DNA from: Streptomyces hygroscopicus
GTDB taxonomy: Bacteria; Actinomycetota; Actinomycetes; Streptomycetales; Streptomycetaceae
Assembly (NCBI RefSeq): GCF_026168105.1
Contig: NZ_LBMW01000014.1
Location: 62,001-126,000 of the forward strand
Length of the DNA stretch: 64,000 bases
Reading direction: 5' to 3'
A model generated the notes under the pieces. It was not told the origin of the DNA. It saw nothing but the letters and a program-made list of their open reading frames with translations, and did no database searches. Positions 33,882 through 42,692 of this stretch are shown one piece after another. Position 1 is the stretch's first letter, and every line of letters starts with the position of its first letter. Position numbers and translations under genes: made by a program.

Positions 33882-34311
33882 ATGTACCTCCGCCGATCGT
33901 TGGGTCCGGGGCAGGTCGCGACGCCCGTTCCTACTGTGTTCATCATCGGCGGTACCAGGACAACCGTCGTTCAGGCCGTCTCTCAGCGTGTCTTCAAAGG
34001 AATCCCAGGCCGCGCCCCTTCCGATTCAAAGAATCAACCCATACAGCGGACGCTGGACGCAGTACACGGCGACGGCCGCCCGAGCGCCGGGTGGCTCCGC
34101 GGAGACGGTGTCGAACGGCGGTCCGCACACTCACTTCGGCATCTGAACTCCCGTCCACCGCAAGGAGTTTTTCGGCTTTACCTCTTGACGGCGGAAGTGA
34201 CAGAGAGCACATTGGCCGCGCTGCCTGAGAGCGCTCTCACGTCCATCCGCGCAGTACCACCGCTCTCCTGGGCCCCCGCACACCCCCACTCCGTACGCGA
34301 AGAGGCTCCCC
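33882..34311. promoter_or_regulatory. Divergent regulatory region upstream of the GH16 gene
   Basis: No coding sequence is convincing in this 430-bp gap. TTGACG (34185-34190) and CACATT (34208-34213), 17 bp apart, are the best promoter for the GH16 gene. The perfect palindrome at 34226-34239 lies just downstream, near the expected transcription start. An upstream AT-richer stretch around 33990-34040 may control the minus-strand gene. Confidence 0.5.
34226..34239. promoter_or_regulatory. LacI-family (CebR-like) operator
   Basis: TGAGAGCGCTCTCA is a perfect 14-bp palindrome with the central CG typical of LacI-family operators. It differs from the CebR/CelR box TGGGAGCGCTCCCA only at symmetrical third positions. 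Its place at the likely transcription start suggests that a beta-glucan-responsive repressor controls the GH16 gene. Confidence 0.75.
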
Positions 34312-35715
34312 ATGAAGGTCACTTCCGGCATACCCGCGAGACGCGGGCCACTCCGGCGCGTCCTGGTCGCCGTGCTCGGCACGATGGGTCTGGCCGTGGC
34401 GGCCGCCACGGCCGCCACCCTGCCCGCGAACGCCTCGGCACCCACACCCCCCTCCGGCTGGACCCAGGTCTTCCTGGACGACTTCAACGGCGCGGCCGGC
34501 TCCGCCGTCAACACGGCCGACTGGCAGTACGACACCGGCACCAGCTATCCGGGCGGCGCCGCCAACTGGGGCACCGGTGAGGTCGAGACAATGTCCTCCA
34601 GCACCGGCAACGTCTCGCTCGACGGCAACGGCAATCTCCTCATCACCCCGCGCCGTGACGCGTCCGGCAACTGGACCTCGGGTCGCATCGAGACCACTCG
34701 CACCGACTTCCAGCCCCCGGCCGGCGGGAAGCTGCGCGTCCAGGCGCGGATACAGATGCCCGATGTCACCGGCGCCGCAGCCAAGGGCTACTGGCCCGCG
34801 TTCTGGATGCTGGGCGCGCCCTACCGGGGCAACTACCAGAACTGGCCGAGCGTCGGCGAGCTGGACGTCATGGAGAACGTCCAGGGCCTCAACACCGACT
34901 GGGCCACCATGCACTGCGGCACCAACCCGGGCGGCCCCTGCAACGAGACGTCCGGCATCGGCAACTCCACACCGTGTACGGGCACCACGTGCCAGGCCGG
35001 CTTCCACACCTACGCGGTGGAGTGGGACAGGTCGACGAGCCCCGAGGAGATCCGCTTCTACCTCGACGGCGTCAACTTCCATACGGTGAAGGCGAACCAG
35101 GTCGACGCGACGACCTGGGCGAACGCCACCGGTCACGGATTCTTCATCATCCTGAACGTGGCCATGGGCGGCGGCTTCCCGGGCGCGTTCGGCGGCGGCC
35201 CCGACAGCGGCACCGAGCCGGGCCACCCCATGGTGGTCGACTACGTGCAGGTGCTCCAGTCGTCGGGGGGTGGGAGCGGTACCACACCTCCGCCGTCGGG
35301 CAATCGGGACGCCTACGGCCCGATCCAGGCCGAGTCCTACGACAGCCAGTCCGGCGTGGTCCCCGAGCCGACCACGGACACCGGCGGCGGCCAGGACGTC
35401 GGCTCCCTCGCGAACGGCGACTGGGCCCTCTACAAGGGCGTCGACTTCGGGTCGAGTCCGGCCACGCAGTTCTACGGAAGGGTCGCGAGCGGTGCGGCCG
35501 GCGGCGTCAGCGGACTGGTCGAGGTGCGCCTGGACAGCCGTACGAACGCACCGATCGGCAGCTTCGCGGTGGCCAACACGGGAGGCTGGCAGAGCTGGAG
35601 AACGGTCCCGGCGAACATCACCTCCGTCACCGGCACGCATGACGTCTACCTCACCTTCACCAGCGGCCAGCCCGCCGACTTCGTCAACGTGAACTGGTTC
35701 GATTTCGGTCACTGA
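34312..35715 (+). CDS. Secreted GH16 endo-beta-glucanase with C-terminal CBM6
   Basis: The 467-residue protein has an N-terminal signal peptide (RRVLVAVLGTMGLAVAAATA) cleaved near residue 42. A GH16 catalytic domain (about 48-315) carries the motif GELDVMEN, placing the nucleophile Glu183 and the acid/base Glu188. A Gly/Ser/Pro linker leads to a family 6 carbohydrate-binding domain (about 335-467; IQAESYDSQSG ... NWFDFG). Such enzymes are laminarinases or beta-1,3(4)-glucanases. The CebR-like operator upstream implies induction by beta-glucan sugars. It appears monocistronic. Confidence 0.94.
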   Translation: MKVTSGIPARRGPLRRVLVAVLGTMGLAVAAATAATLPANASAPTPPSGWTQVFLDDFNGAAGSAVNTADWQYDTGTSYPGGAANWGTGEVETMSSSTGNVSLDGNGNLLITPRRDASGNWTSGRIETTRTDFQPPAGGKLRVQARIQMPDVTGAAAKGYWPAFWMLGAPYRGNYQNWPSVGELDVMENVQGLNTDWATMHCGTNPGGPCNETSGIGNSTPCTGTTCQAGFHTYAVEWDRSTSPEEIRFYLDGVNFHTVKANQVDATTWANATGHGFFIILNVAMGGGFPGAFGGGPDSGTEPGHPMVVDYVQVLQSSGGGSGTTPPPSGNRDAYGPIQAESYDSQSGVVPEPTTDTGGGQDVGSLANGDWALYKGVDFGSSPATQFYGRVASGAAGGVSGLVEVRLDSRTNAPIGSFAVANTGGWQSWRTVPANITSVTGTHDVYLTFTSGQPADFVNVNWFDFGH

Positions 35716-35857
35716 CCCCACGGGCACATCCGGCGGCGCCGGGAGGTCGACCTGCACGGGTCAACCCCTGGCGTCGCCGTCATGAGCGCAAACAGGCACC
35801 GCGGCACGGGCCTTGAGGCCGCCGTGGCCGGTCGGGGGCGCGCCGCGGCGCGGCCGC

Positions 35858-36754
35858 CTACCGCAGTTCCGCGCGGAACACCACCGGTGTCTGCCCGGTG
35901 TGAAGCTGGAAGAACTTCGAGAAGTTCGCCGGGTCGGGGAAGCCGACGGCGGCGCCGACGCGGCCTATCGGCAGTTCCGTGTGCGCGAGCAGCCGCCGGG
36001 CCTCCAGGATCACACGCTTGTCGATGAAGCCCTTGGGCGTCTCGCCGGTGGCGGCACGAACGGCGCGGACGAGGGTGCGGCGCGAGTAGCCGAGAGCGTC
36101 GGCGTACGCGCTGACACTGTGATTGGTCGCGAAGTCCTTCTCGACGGCGTCCCGGAACCGGGTGAACGTGGTGTCGGCCTGCCCCCGCTCCGCCTCGGCC
36201 GAGCCGGCTGCCAGATGCGCGAGCCGCAGCAGGAATGCGGTCAGGGTGTGGCGCAACACCGCCGTGTGCAGGCTCAGGGGCAGGGTGTCCGTGTCCTCGT
36301 ACTCGCTCCGCAGATGGGCCAGGGCCGTCCGCAGCCCGGCGAGTTGGGCCGGATCGGGGTGCAGCAGCGGCGACAGGTCGTAGCTGTACAGGCCCGTGGC
36401 CTCCACCGTGGCGCGTGGCAGAAATCCGGGCTGCATGGTCAGCACGGTGCCGCGGTACTCGCTCGTCCGGGAGAAGCGGTGCACCTGGCCGGGCCGGATC
36501 CACAACAGGTCGCCGGCGGTCGTCCGGTACTCGGCGAAATCCACCATGTGTGTCACGGGGCCGCCGGTGAAGAGCATCACCACATGGAAGTCGATGCGGT
36601 GGACGCGGTCCAGCGGAGCATCCCGGTGCCAAGTGCGGTCGCTTCCCATGGGCCCGATCTGCATGCCGACGCCGCAGACGCTCAGGTCGACCGGGAAGGG
36701 GTACGTCCTGATCTCATCGCCGCCTTGCGCGTTTCTGTCCGCCATATCCGCCAT
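35858..36754 (-). CDS. AraC-family transcriptional regulator
   Basis: The 298-residue protein has an N-terminal cupin-like arabinose-binding domain (about 20-160; HVVMLFTGGPVTHMVDFAEY). A C-terminal double HTH (about 200-298) follows, with SVSAYADALGYSRRTLVRAV and the family end GFPDPANFSKFFQLHTGQTP. ATG 36754 is chosen; ATG 36745 is in frame and equally plausible. It is divergent from tkt, and a 15-bp palindrome lies in the shared gap. Either it controls the pentose-phosphate operon or the convergent GH16 gene; sequence alone does not decide. Confidence 0.9.
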   Translation of the reverse strand: MADMADRNAQGGDEIRTYPFPVDLSVCGVGMQIGPMGSDRTWHRDAPLDRVHRIDFHVVMLFTGGPVTHMVDFAEYRTTAGDLLWIRPGQVHRFSRTSEYRGTVLTMQPGFLPRATVEATGLYSYDLSPLLHPDPAQLAGLRTALAHLRSEYEDTDTLPLSLHTAVLRHTLTAFLLRLAHLAAGSAEAERGQADTTFTRFRDAVEKDFATNHSVSAYADALGYSRRTLVRAVRAATGETPKGFIDKRVILEARRLLAHTELPIGRVGAAVGFPDPANFSKFFQLHTGQTPVVFRAELR

Positions 36755-36832
36755 GTCCGTCTCACGCCACCCCGGCCCCGCTGCCGCTGTCCCACTTTCA
36801 CCGAAGGCTGACACAGGGGCACCTTCCCCAGC

Positions 36833-36847
36833 AAAAGTCAGACTTTT
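36833..36847. promoter_or_regulatory. Operator-like palindrome upstream of tkt
   Basis: AAAAGTCAGACTTTT is a perfect 15-bp palindrome in an AT-rich pocket between the araC-type and tkt genes. A TTGACG element (36852-36857) lies five bp downstream and could be the tkt -35, so a bound protein would control that promoter. Confidence 0.6.
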
Positions 36848-36900
36848 AGTTTTGACGACGTTCCGCCAGTGATTCCGCATCCAGTGAGGACTTCCTGAAG

Positions 36901-38994
36901 ATGAGTGCCCCGAGCACCGACGGATTCGAATGGACCGAACTCGACCGGCGGGCCGTCGACACCGCCCGCGTTCTGGCGGCCGACGCCGTGCAGAAGGTGG
37001 GCAACGGCCACCCGGGCGCCGCGATGAGCCTGGCCCCCGCGGCATACACGATCTTTCAAAAGGTGATGCGACACGATCCCGCCGATCCCGAGTGGACCGG
37101 CCGCGATCGCTTCGTCCTCTCCCCCGGTCATACCTCGCTGACCCTCTACACCCAGCTCTTCCTCGCCGGATACGAGCTGGAGCTGGACGATCTGAGGGCC
37201 TTCCGCACGCCCGGCTCGAAGACGCCGGGCCACCCGGAGTACGGTCACACCGCCGGCGTCGAGACCACCACGGGACCGCTCGGCCAGGGCGTCGCCAACG
37301 CGGTCGGCATGGCGATGGCCGCCCGTTACGAGCGAGGACTGTTCGACCCGGACTCCCCCGAGGGCAGTTCCCCCTTCGACCACACGATCTGGGCGATCGT
37401 CTCCGACGGCGATCTGGAGGAGGGCATCTCCGCCGAGGCGTCCTCGCTCGCCGGCCACCAGAAGCTCGGAAACCTCGTCTTCCTCTACGACGACAACCAC
37501 ATCTCCATCGAGGGCGACACCGCGACGGCCTTCTCCGAGGATGTGCTGAAGCGGTACGAGGCCTACGGCTGGCACATCCAGCGCATCGAGCCCGCCGAGA
37601 ACGGTGACATCGACGTCCACGCGCTGTACGCGGCGCTCAGGGCGGCGCGGGCCGAGACCGGCCGCCCCTCGATCATCGCCATGCGCACGATCATCGCCTG
37701 GCCCGCCCCGAACGCACAGAACACCGAGGCCGCACACGGCTCGGCGCTCGGCGCGGACGAGGTCGCGGCCACCAAGCGGGTCCTCGGCTTCGACCCCGAG
37801 CAGACCTTCGAGGTCGCGGACGACGTACTCGCCCACACCCGCGGGGCCCTCGAGCGCGGCGCCGAGGCGCATGCCGACTGGGACAAGCGGATCGCCGAGT
37901 GGCGCACCGCGCAGCCGGAGCGCGCCAACCTGTTCGACCGCGTCGTGGCCGGCCGGCTGCCGCAGGGCTGGGAGCAGGCGCTGCCGGTCTTCGAGGAGGG
38001 CGCGTCCGTCGCCACGCGTGCCGCCTCCGGCAAGGTGCTGCAGGCGCTGGGTGCGGTCATCCCCGAGCTGTGGGGCGGCTCCGCCGACCTGGCCGGGTCG
38101 AACAACACGACCATCGACAAGAACAGTTCCTTCCTGCCGCAGGGCAACCCGTTGCCGGAGGCGGACCCGTACGGCCGTACGGTCCACTTCGGCATCCGCG
38201 AGCACGCGATGGCCGCGGCGATGAACGGCATCGCACTGCACGGCAACACCCGCATCTACGGCGGCACCTTCCTGGTCTTCTCCGACTACATGCGCAACGC
38301 CGTCCGGCTGTCGGCCCTCATGCGGCTCCCCGTCACCCATGTGTGGACCCACGACTCCATCGGCCTCGGCGAGGACGGTCCCACCCACCAGCCCGTCGAG
38401 CACCTGGCCTCGCTGCGCGCGATCCCGGGCCTGAACGTCGTCCGCCCGGCCGACGCCAACGAGACCGCGATCGCCTGGGCCGAGATCCTCAGGCGGCACT
38501 CCACCGACCCGGGCCCGCACGGCCTCGCGCTCACCCGCCAGGGCGTGCCGGTCTACGCCCCGAACCCCGAGGCGGCGAAGGGCGGTTACATCCTGCAGGA
38601 GTCCTCCACCGGGACTGCGGACGTCATCCTTCTCGCCACCGGCTCCGAGGTGCAGCTCGCCGTCGCCGCGCGGAAGCGGCTGGAGTCCGAGGGCGTGGGC
38701 ACCCGGGTGGTGTCGATGCCGTCCGTGGAGTGGTTCGAGGAGCAGCCCGCCGAGTACCGCGAGCGCGTCCTTCCGCCGTCCGTGAAGGCCCGCGTGGCGG
38801 TCGAGGCGGGCATCGCCCTGACCTGGTACCGGTACGTCGGTGAGAACGGACGCATCGTCTCCCTCGAGCACTTCGGCGCCTCCGCCGACGCCAGGACCCT
38901 GTTCGCCGAGTACGGCTTCACCGCCGAGCACGTGGCCGCCGCGGCCCGGGCCGTGCTCACTTCGACCACGGGCCCGTCCGCCGTACGCGGTTGA
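36901..38994 (+). CDS. tkt: Transketolase
   Basis: The 697-residue protein has the full transketolase layout: an N-terminal thiamine-pyrophosphate domain with NGHPGAAMSLAPAAY and SDGDLEEGISAEASSLAGH, a central domain with GGSADLAGSNNTTI and HFGIREHAMAAAMNGIA, and a C-terminal domain. It exchanges two-carbon units in the non-oxidative pentose-phosphate pathway. The start ATG 36901 follows GTGAGGA. It is the first gene of a six-gene operon, 19 bp before tal. A 15-bp palindrome upstream is a candidate operator. Streptomyces genomes usually carry a second tkt elsewhere. Confidence 0.97.
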   Translation: MSAPSTDGFEWTELDRRAVDTARVLAADAVQKVGNGHPGAAMSLAPAAYTIFQKVMRHDPADPEWTGRDRFVLSPGHTSLTLYTQLFLAGYELELDDLRAFRTPGSKTPGHPEYGHTAGVETTTGPLGQGVANAVGMAMAARYERGLFDPDSPEGSSPFDHTIWAIVSDGDLEEGISAEASSLAGHQKLGNLVFLYDDNHISIEGDTATAFSEDVLKRYEAYGWHIQRIEPAENGDIDVHALYAALRAARAETGRPSIIAMRTIIAWPAPNAQNTEAAHGSALGADEVAATKRVLGFDPEQTFEVADDVLAHTRGALERGAEAHADWDKRIAEWRTAQPERANLFDRVVAGRLPQGWEQALPVFEEGASVATRAASGKVLQALGAVIPELWGGSADLAGSNNTTIDKNSSFLPQGNPLPEADPYGRTVHFGIREHAMAAAMNGIALHGNTRIYGGTFLVFSDYMRNAVRLSALMRLPVTHVWTHDSIGLGEDGPTHQPVEHLASLRAIPGLNVVRPADANETAIAWAEILRRHSTDPGPHGLALTRQGVPVYAPNPEAAKGGYILQESSTGTADVILLATGSEVQLAVAARKRLESEGVGTRVVSMPSVEWFEEQPAEYRERVLPPSVKARVAVEAGIALTWYRYVGENGRIVSLEHFGASADARTLFAEYGFTAEHVAAAARAVLTSTTGPSAVRG

Positions 38995-39013
38995 TCCGAT
39001 CGCCAGAAAGAAG

Positions 39014-40159
39014 ATGATCACAGTGACTGAACCGTCCGCAGCCGCGGATCCCCTCGAGCGCCTGTCCGACGCGGGCGTCTCGGTCTGGCTGGACGACCTG
39101 TCCCGCAAGCGGGTCGCCTCCGGGAACCTCGCCGAACTCGTCCGCACCAAGCACGTGGTGGGCGTGACCACCAACCCGTCGATCTTCCAGGCGGCGATCG
39201 GTTCCGGGGAAGGCTACGAGGAGCAGCTGGCCGACCTGGCGGTGCGGGGCGTGACGGTCGAGGAGGCCGTCCGCATGATGACCACCGCCGACGTACGCGA
39301 CGCCGCCGACGTCCTGCGGCCCGTGTACGACGCGACGGTCGGCCGCGACGGCCGGGTCTCCATCGAGGTCGACCCGAGGCTCGCCCATCGCACCCGGGCG
39401 ACGATCGCCGAGGCCAGGCAGCTCGCCTGGTTGGTCGACCGCCCCAATGTCATGATCAAGATCCCGGCGACCGAGGCCGGTCTTCCGGCCATCACCGAGG
39501 TCGTCGGACGGGGCATCAGCGTCAATGTCACGCTGATCTTCTCGCTGGAGCGCTACCGCGCGGTCATGGACGCCTACCTCGCCGGCCTGGAGAAGGCCGC
39601 GGCCGCCGGGCTGGACCTGTCCGCCATCCACTCCGTCGCCTCCTTCTTCGTCTCCCGTGTCGACACCGAGATCGACGGGCGGCTGACGAAGCTCGGCACG
39701 GACGAGGCCCTCGCCCTCAAGGGCAGGGCGGCCCTGGCGAACGCCCGGCTCGCGTACGAGGCCTACGAGGAGGTCTTCGCCGGGGAGCGCTGGCTCGCCC
39801 TCGAGCGGGCCGGGGCCAACAGGCAGCGGCCGCTGTGGGCCTCGACCGGCGTGAAGGACCCGGCGTACAAGGACACGCTGTACGTCGACGAGCTGGTCGC
39901 GCCGGGCACGGTCAACACCATGCCGGAGGCCACCCTCGACGCCACCGCCAGGGGCGGCGACATCCGCGGCGACACGGTGACCGATGGCTACGCTCAGGCC
40001 CGCGCCGACCTCTCGGCCGTGGAGCGGCTCGGGATCTCCTACGACGAGGTCGTGAAGCAGTTGGAGGACGAGGGCGTCGCCAAGTTCGAGGCGGCCTGGC
40101 AGGACCTGCTGGACGCCGTGGCGACGTCGCTGAAGAACAAGGGAGGTGCCGGGGAATGA
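39014..40159 (+). CDS. tal: Transaldolase
   Basis: The 381-residue protein matches the long actinobacterial transaldolases. The N-terminal segment SVWLDDLSRKR and VTTNPSIFQAAI are typical. The Schiff-base lysine is Lys149 in VMIKIPATEAG. It moves dihydroxyacetone units between sugar phosphates. The start is ATG 39014 behind AGAAAG; GTG 39023 is an alternative. The stop overlaps the zwf start (ATGA at 40156). Confidence 0.97.
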   Translation: MITVTEPSAAADPLERLSDAGVSVWLDDLSRKRVASGNLAELVRTKHVVGVTTNPSIFQAAIGSGEGYEEQLADLAVRGVTVEEAVRMMTTADVRDAADVLRPVYDATVGRDGRVSIEVDPRLAHRTRATIAEARQLAWLVDRPNVMIKIPATEAGLPAITEVVGRGISVNVTLIFSLERYRAVMDAYLAGLEKAAAAGLDLSAIHSVASFFVSRVDTEIDGRLTKLGTDEALALKGRAALANARLAYEAYEEVFAGERWLALERAGANRQRPLWASTGVKDPAYKDTLYVDELVAPGTVNTMPEATLDATARGGDIRGDTVTDGYAQARADLSAVERLGISYDEVVKQLEDEGVAKFEAAWQDLLDAVATSLKNKGGAGE

Positions 40160-41760
40160 GCACGGAGCGTCCTGAGGAGACGGTTCGGGAAGTCACGCAG
40201 GCCGAGGCCGAGAAGGCCGGTGAGACCCAGCGGCCCAATGGCTGGGTCAACCCCCTGCGCGACCAGCGCGACCGCCGACTTCCCCGTATCGCGGGCCCTT
40301 CCGGCCTGGTCATCTTCGGCGTCACGGGCGACCTGTCCCGCAAGAAGCTGATGCCGGCCGTGTACGACCTGGCCAACCGCGGTCTGCTGCCGCCGGGCTT
40401 CTCGCTCGTCGGATTCGCCCGGCGCGACTGGGCCGACCAGGACTTCGCGGAGGTGGTGCACGAAGCCGTGCGCGAGCACAGCCGGACGCCGTTCCGCGAG
40501 GAGGTGTGGCAGCAGCTCGCCGAGGGCATGCGGTTCATCCCGGGCACGTTCGACGACGACGAGGCCTTCGAGCAACTGCGCTCCTCCGTCGAGGAGTTGA
40601 ACGTGACCCGCGGCACCGGCGGCAACTACGCGTTCTACCTCTCCGTGCCGCCGAAGTTCTTCCCGCAGGTCGTCCAGCAGCTCAAGAAGCATGGGCTCGC
40701 CAAGGCGGCGGAAGGCTCCTGGCGGCGCGCCGTCATCGAGAAGCCCTTCGGCCACGACCTGGAGAGCGCACGCGAGCTGAACGCCATCGTGCACGACGTG
40801 TTCGAGCCGGACCAGGTCTTCCGCATCGACCACTACCTGGGCAAGGAGACCGTCCAGAACATCCTGGCGCTGCGCTTCGCCAACCAGATGTACGAGCCGA
40901 TCTGGAACCGGTCGTACGTCGACCACGTCCAGATCACCATGGCCGAGGACATCGGCATCGGCGGCCGGGCGGGCTACTACGACGGCATCGGCGCCGCCCG
41001 GGACGTCATCCAGAACCACCTCCTGCAACTGCTGGCCTTCACGGCGATGGAGGAGCCGATCGCCTTCGACGCCGAGGCATTGGCCACCGAGAAGCTGAAG
41101 GTCCTGAAGTCGGCGAAGCTGCCGGAGGACCTCGGCGTGCACACCGTGCGCGGACAGTACGCGGCCGGCTGGCAGGGCGGCGAGAAGGTGGTCGGCTACC
41201 TCGAGGAGGAGGGCATCGACCCCGGTTCCACCACGGACACCTACGCCGCGATCAAGATGGAGCTCGACAACCGGCGCTGGGCGGGCGTCCCCTTCTACCT
41301 GCGCACGGGCAAGCGCCTGGCCCGCCGGGTCACGGAGATCGCGGTCGTCTTCCAGCGGGCGCCGCACTCCCCCTTCGACTCCACGGCCACCGAGGAACTC
41401 GGCGAGAACGCGATCGTCATCCGGGTGCAGCCCGACGAGGGTATGACGGTGCGCTTCGGTTCCAAGGTGCCGGGTACCTCGATGGAGATCCGGGACGTCA
41501 CGATGGACTTCGCCTACGGCGAGTCGTTCACCGAGTCCAGCCCGGAGGCGTACGAACGGCTGATCCTGGACGTACTACTGGGCGACGCCAACCTCTTCCC
41601 CCGCCCCGAGGAGGTGGAGGCGTCCTGGAAGATCCTCGACCCGATCGAGGAGTTCTGGGCCACGCAGGGCAAGCCCGCACAGTACGCCGCGGGCACCTGG
41701 GGTCCGGAAGAAGCCGACGAGATGCTCGCACGAGACGGACGGAGCTGGCGCAGGCCATGA
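40156..41760 (+). CDS. zwf: Glucose-6-phosphate 1-dehydrogenase
   Basis: The 534-residue protein begins at ATG 40156 behind GGGAGG, with an extra 45-residue N-terminal arm before the NADP-binding motif FGVTGDLSRKKLMPAVYD. The active-site signature RIDHYLGKE is at residues 223-231. It oxidises glucose 6-phosphate to the lactone with NADP reduction. Its stop overlaps the opcA start. In actinobacteria OpcA, encoded next, is needed for full activity. Confidence 0.98.
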   Translation: MSTERPEETVREVTQAEAEKAGETQRPNGWVNPLRDQRDRRLPRIAGPSGLVIFGVTGDLSRKKLMPAVYDLANRGLLPPGFSLVGFARRDWADQDFAEVVHEAVREHSRTPFREEVWQQLAEGMRFIPGTFDDDEAFEQLRSSVEELNVTRGTGGNYAFYLSVPPKFFPQVVQQLKKHGLAKAAEGSWRRAVIEKPFGHDLESARELNAIVHDVFEPDQVFRIDHYLGKETVQNILALRFANQMYEPIWNRSYVDHVQITMAEDIGIGGRAGYYDGIGAARDVIQNHLLQLLAFTAMEEPIAFDAEALATEKLKVLKSAKLPEDLGVHTVRGQYAAGWQGGEKVVGYLEEEGIDPGSTTDTYAAIKMELDNRRWAGVPFYLRTGKRLARRVTEIAVVFQRAPHSPFDSTATEELGENAIVIRVQPDEGMTVRFGSKVPGTSMEIRDVTMDFAYGESFTESSPEAYERLILDVLLGDANLFPRPEEVEASWKILDPIEEFWATQGKPAQYAAGTWGPEEADEMLARDGRSWRRP

Positions 41761-42692
41761 AGATCGACCTGACCGACACCACGTCAAGCCTGATCAACAA
41801 GGCGCTGGTGCAGGGCCGCCGCGCCCTCGGCACCCCCGCCGTGGGCATGGTCCTGACGATGATCATCGTGACGGACGAGGAGAACGCGTACGACTCGATC
41901 AAGGCGGCCGAGGAAGCCTCGCACGAGCACCCCTCGCGCACCCTGGTCGTCATCAAGCGGCACGCACGCACCCTGCGCGACCGTACGCGCTCGCACCTGG
42001 ACGCGGAGGTCCGGGTGGGCGCGGACGCCGGTACCGGCGAGACGGTCGTCCTGCGCCTGTACGGCGAGGTGTCCGACCATGCGGACTCGGTGGTGCTGCC
42101 GCTGCTGCTGCCCGACGCACCCGTCGTCGTGTGGTGGCCGGTGGACATGCCGGACAACCCGTCCGGCGATCCGCTGGGTGCCCTCGCCCAGCGCCGGATC
42201 ACCGACCTGTACGCCGTCGAGGACCCGCTGGCCGCGCTGGAGACCAGGGCCTCCTCGTACGCTCCGGGCGACACGGATCTCGCCTGGACCCGGCTGACCC
42301 CCTGGCGTTCGATGCTGGCCGCCGCCCTCGACCAGGCCCGGGCGAAGGTGACCTCGGCCGCCGTCGAGAGCGAGGCCGAGAACCCGAGCGCCGAGCTGCT
42401 GGCCCGCTGGCTGGAGAGCCGCCTGAAGGTGCCCGTCGAGCGGGTCGTCAGCGGCGGCCCGGTCGTCACGGCCGTCCGGCTGGGCACCGCGAACGGCGAG
42501 ATCGTCATCGACCGCCCCGAGGGCCCGATGGCCACGCTCACCCTGCCCGGCCAGCCGCCGCGCAGCATGGCGCTCAAGGTGCGCCCCACCTCCGAACTGA
42601 TCGCGGAGGAGCTGCGCCGCCTCGACGCGGACGAGATGTACGCCATCGCCCTGCGCAGCAAGGGCGTCAAGGAGAAGGCCAGTCATGTCTGA
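41757..42692 (+). CDS. opcA: OpcA, glucose-6-phosphate dehydrogenase assembly protein
   Basis: The 311-residue protein matches the OpcA family (MKIDLTDTTSSLINKALVQG at the start, VVWWPVDMPDNPSGDPLGAL in the middle). OpcA assembles or redox-activates glucose-6-phosphate dehydrogenase in cyanobacteria and actinobacteria. It is coupled on both sides: its ATG overlaps the zwf stop and its 3' end overlaps pgi by 8 bp. Older annotations sometimes call such genes devB-like, but no lactonase motif is present. Confidence 0.96.
   Translation: MKIDLTDTTSSLINKALVQGRRALGTPAVGMVLTMIIVTDEENAYDSIKAAEEASHEHPSRTLVVIKRHARTLRDRTRSHLDAEVRVGADAGTGETVVLRLYGEVSDHADSVVLPLLLPDAPVVVWWPVDMPDNPSGDPLGALAQRRITDLYAVEDPLAALETRASSYAPGDTDLAWTRLTPWRSMLAAALDQARAKVTSAAVESEAENPSAELLARWLESRLKVPVERVVSGGPVVTAVRLGTANGEIVIDRPEGPMATLTLPGQPPRSMALKVRPTSELIAEELRRLDADEMYAIALRSKGVKEKASHV

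Noticed and set aside
36838..39174. A 778-codon minus-strand frame opposite tkt
   Set aside because: It is a shadow of transketolase, whose plus-strand motifs are unambiguous.
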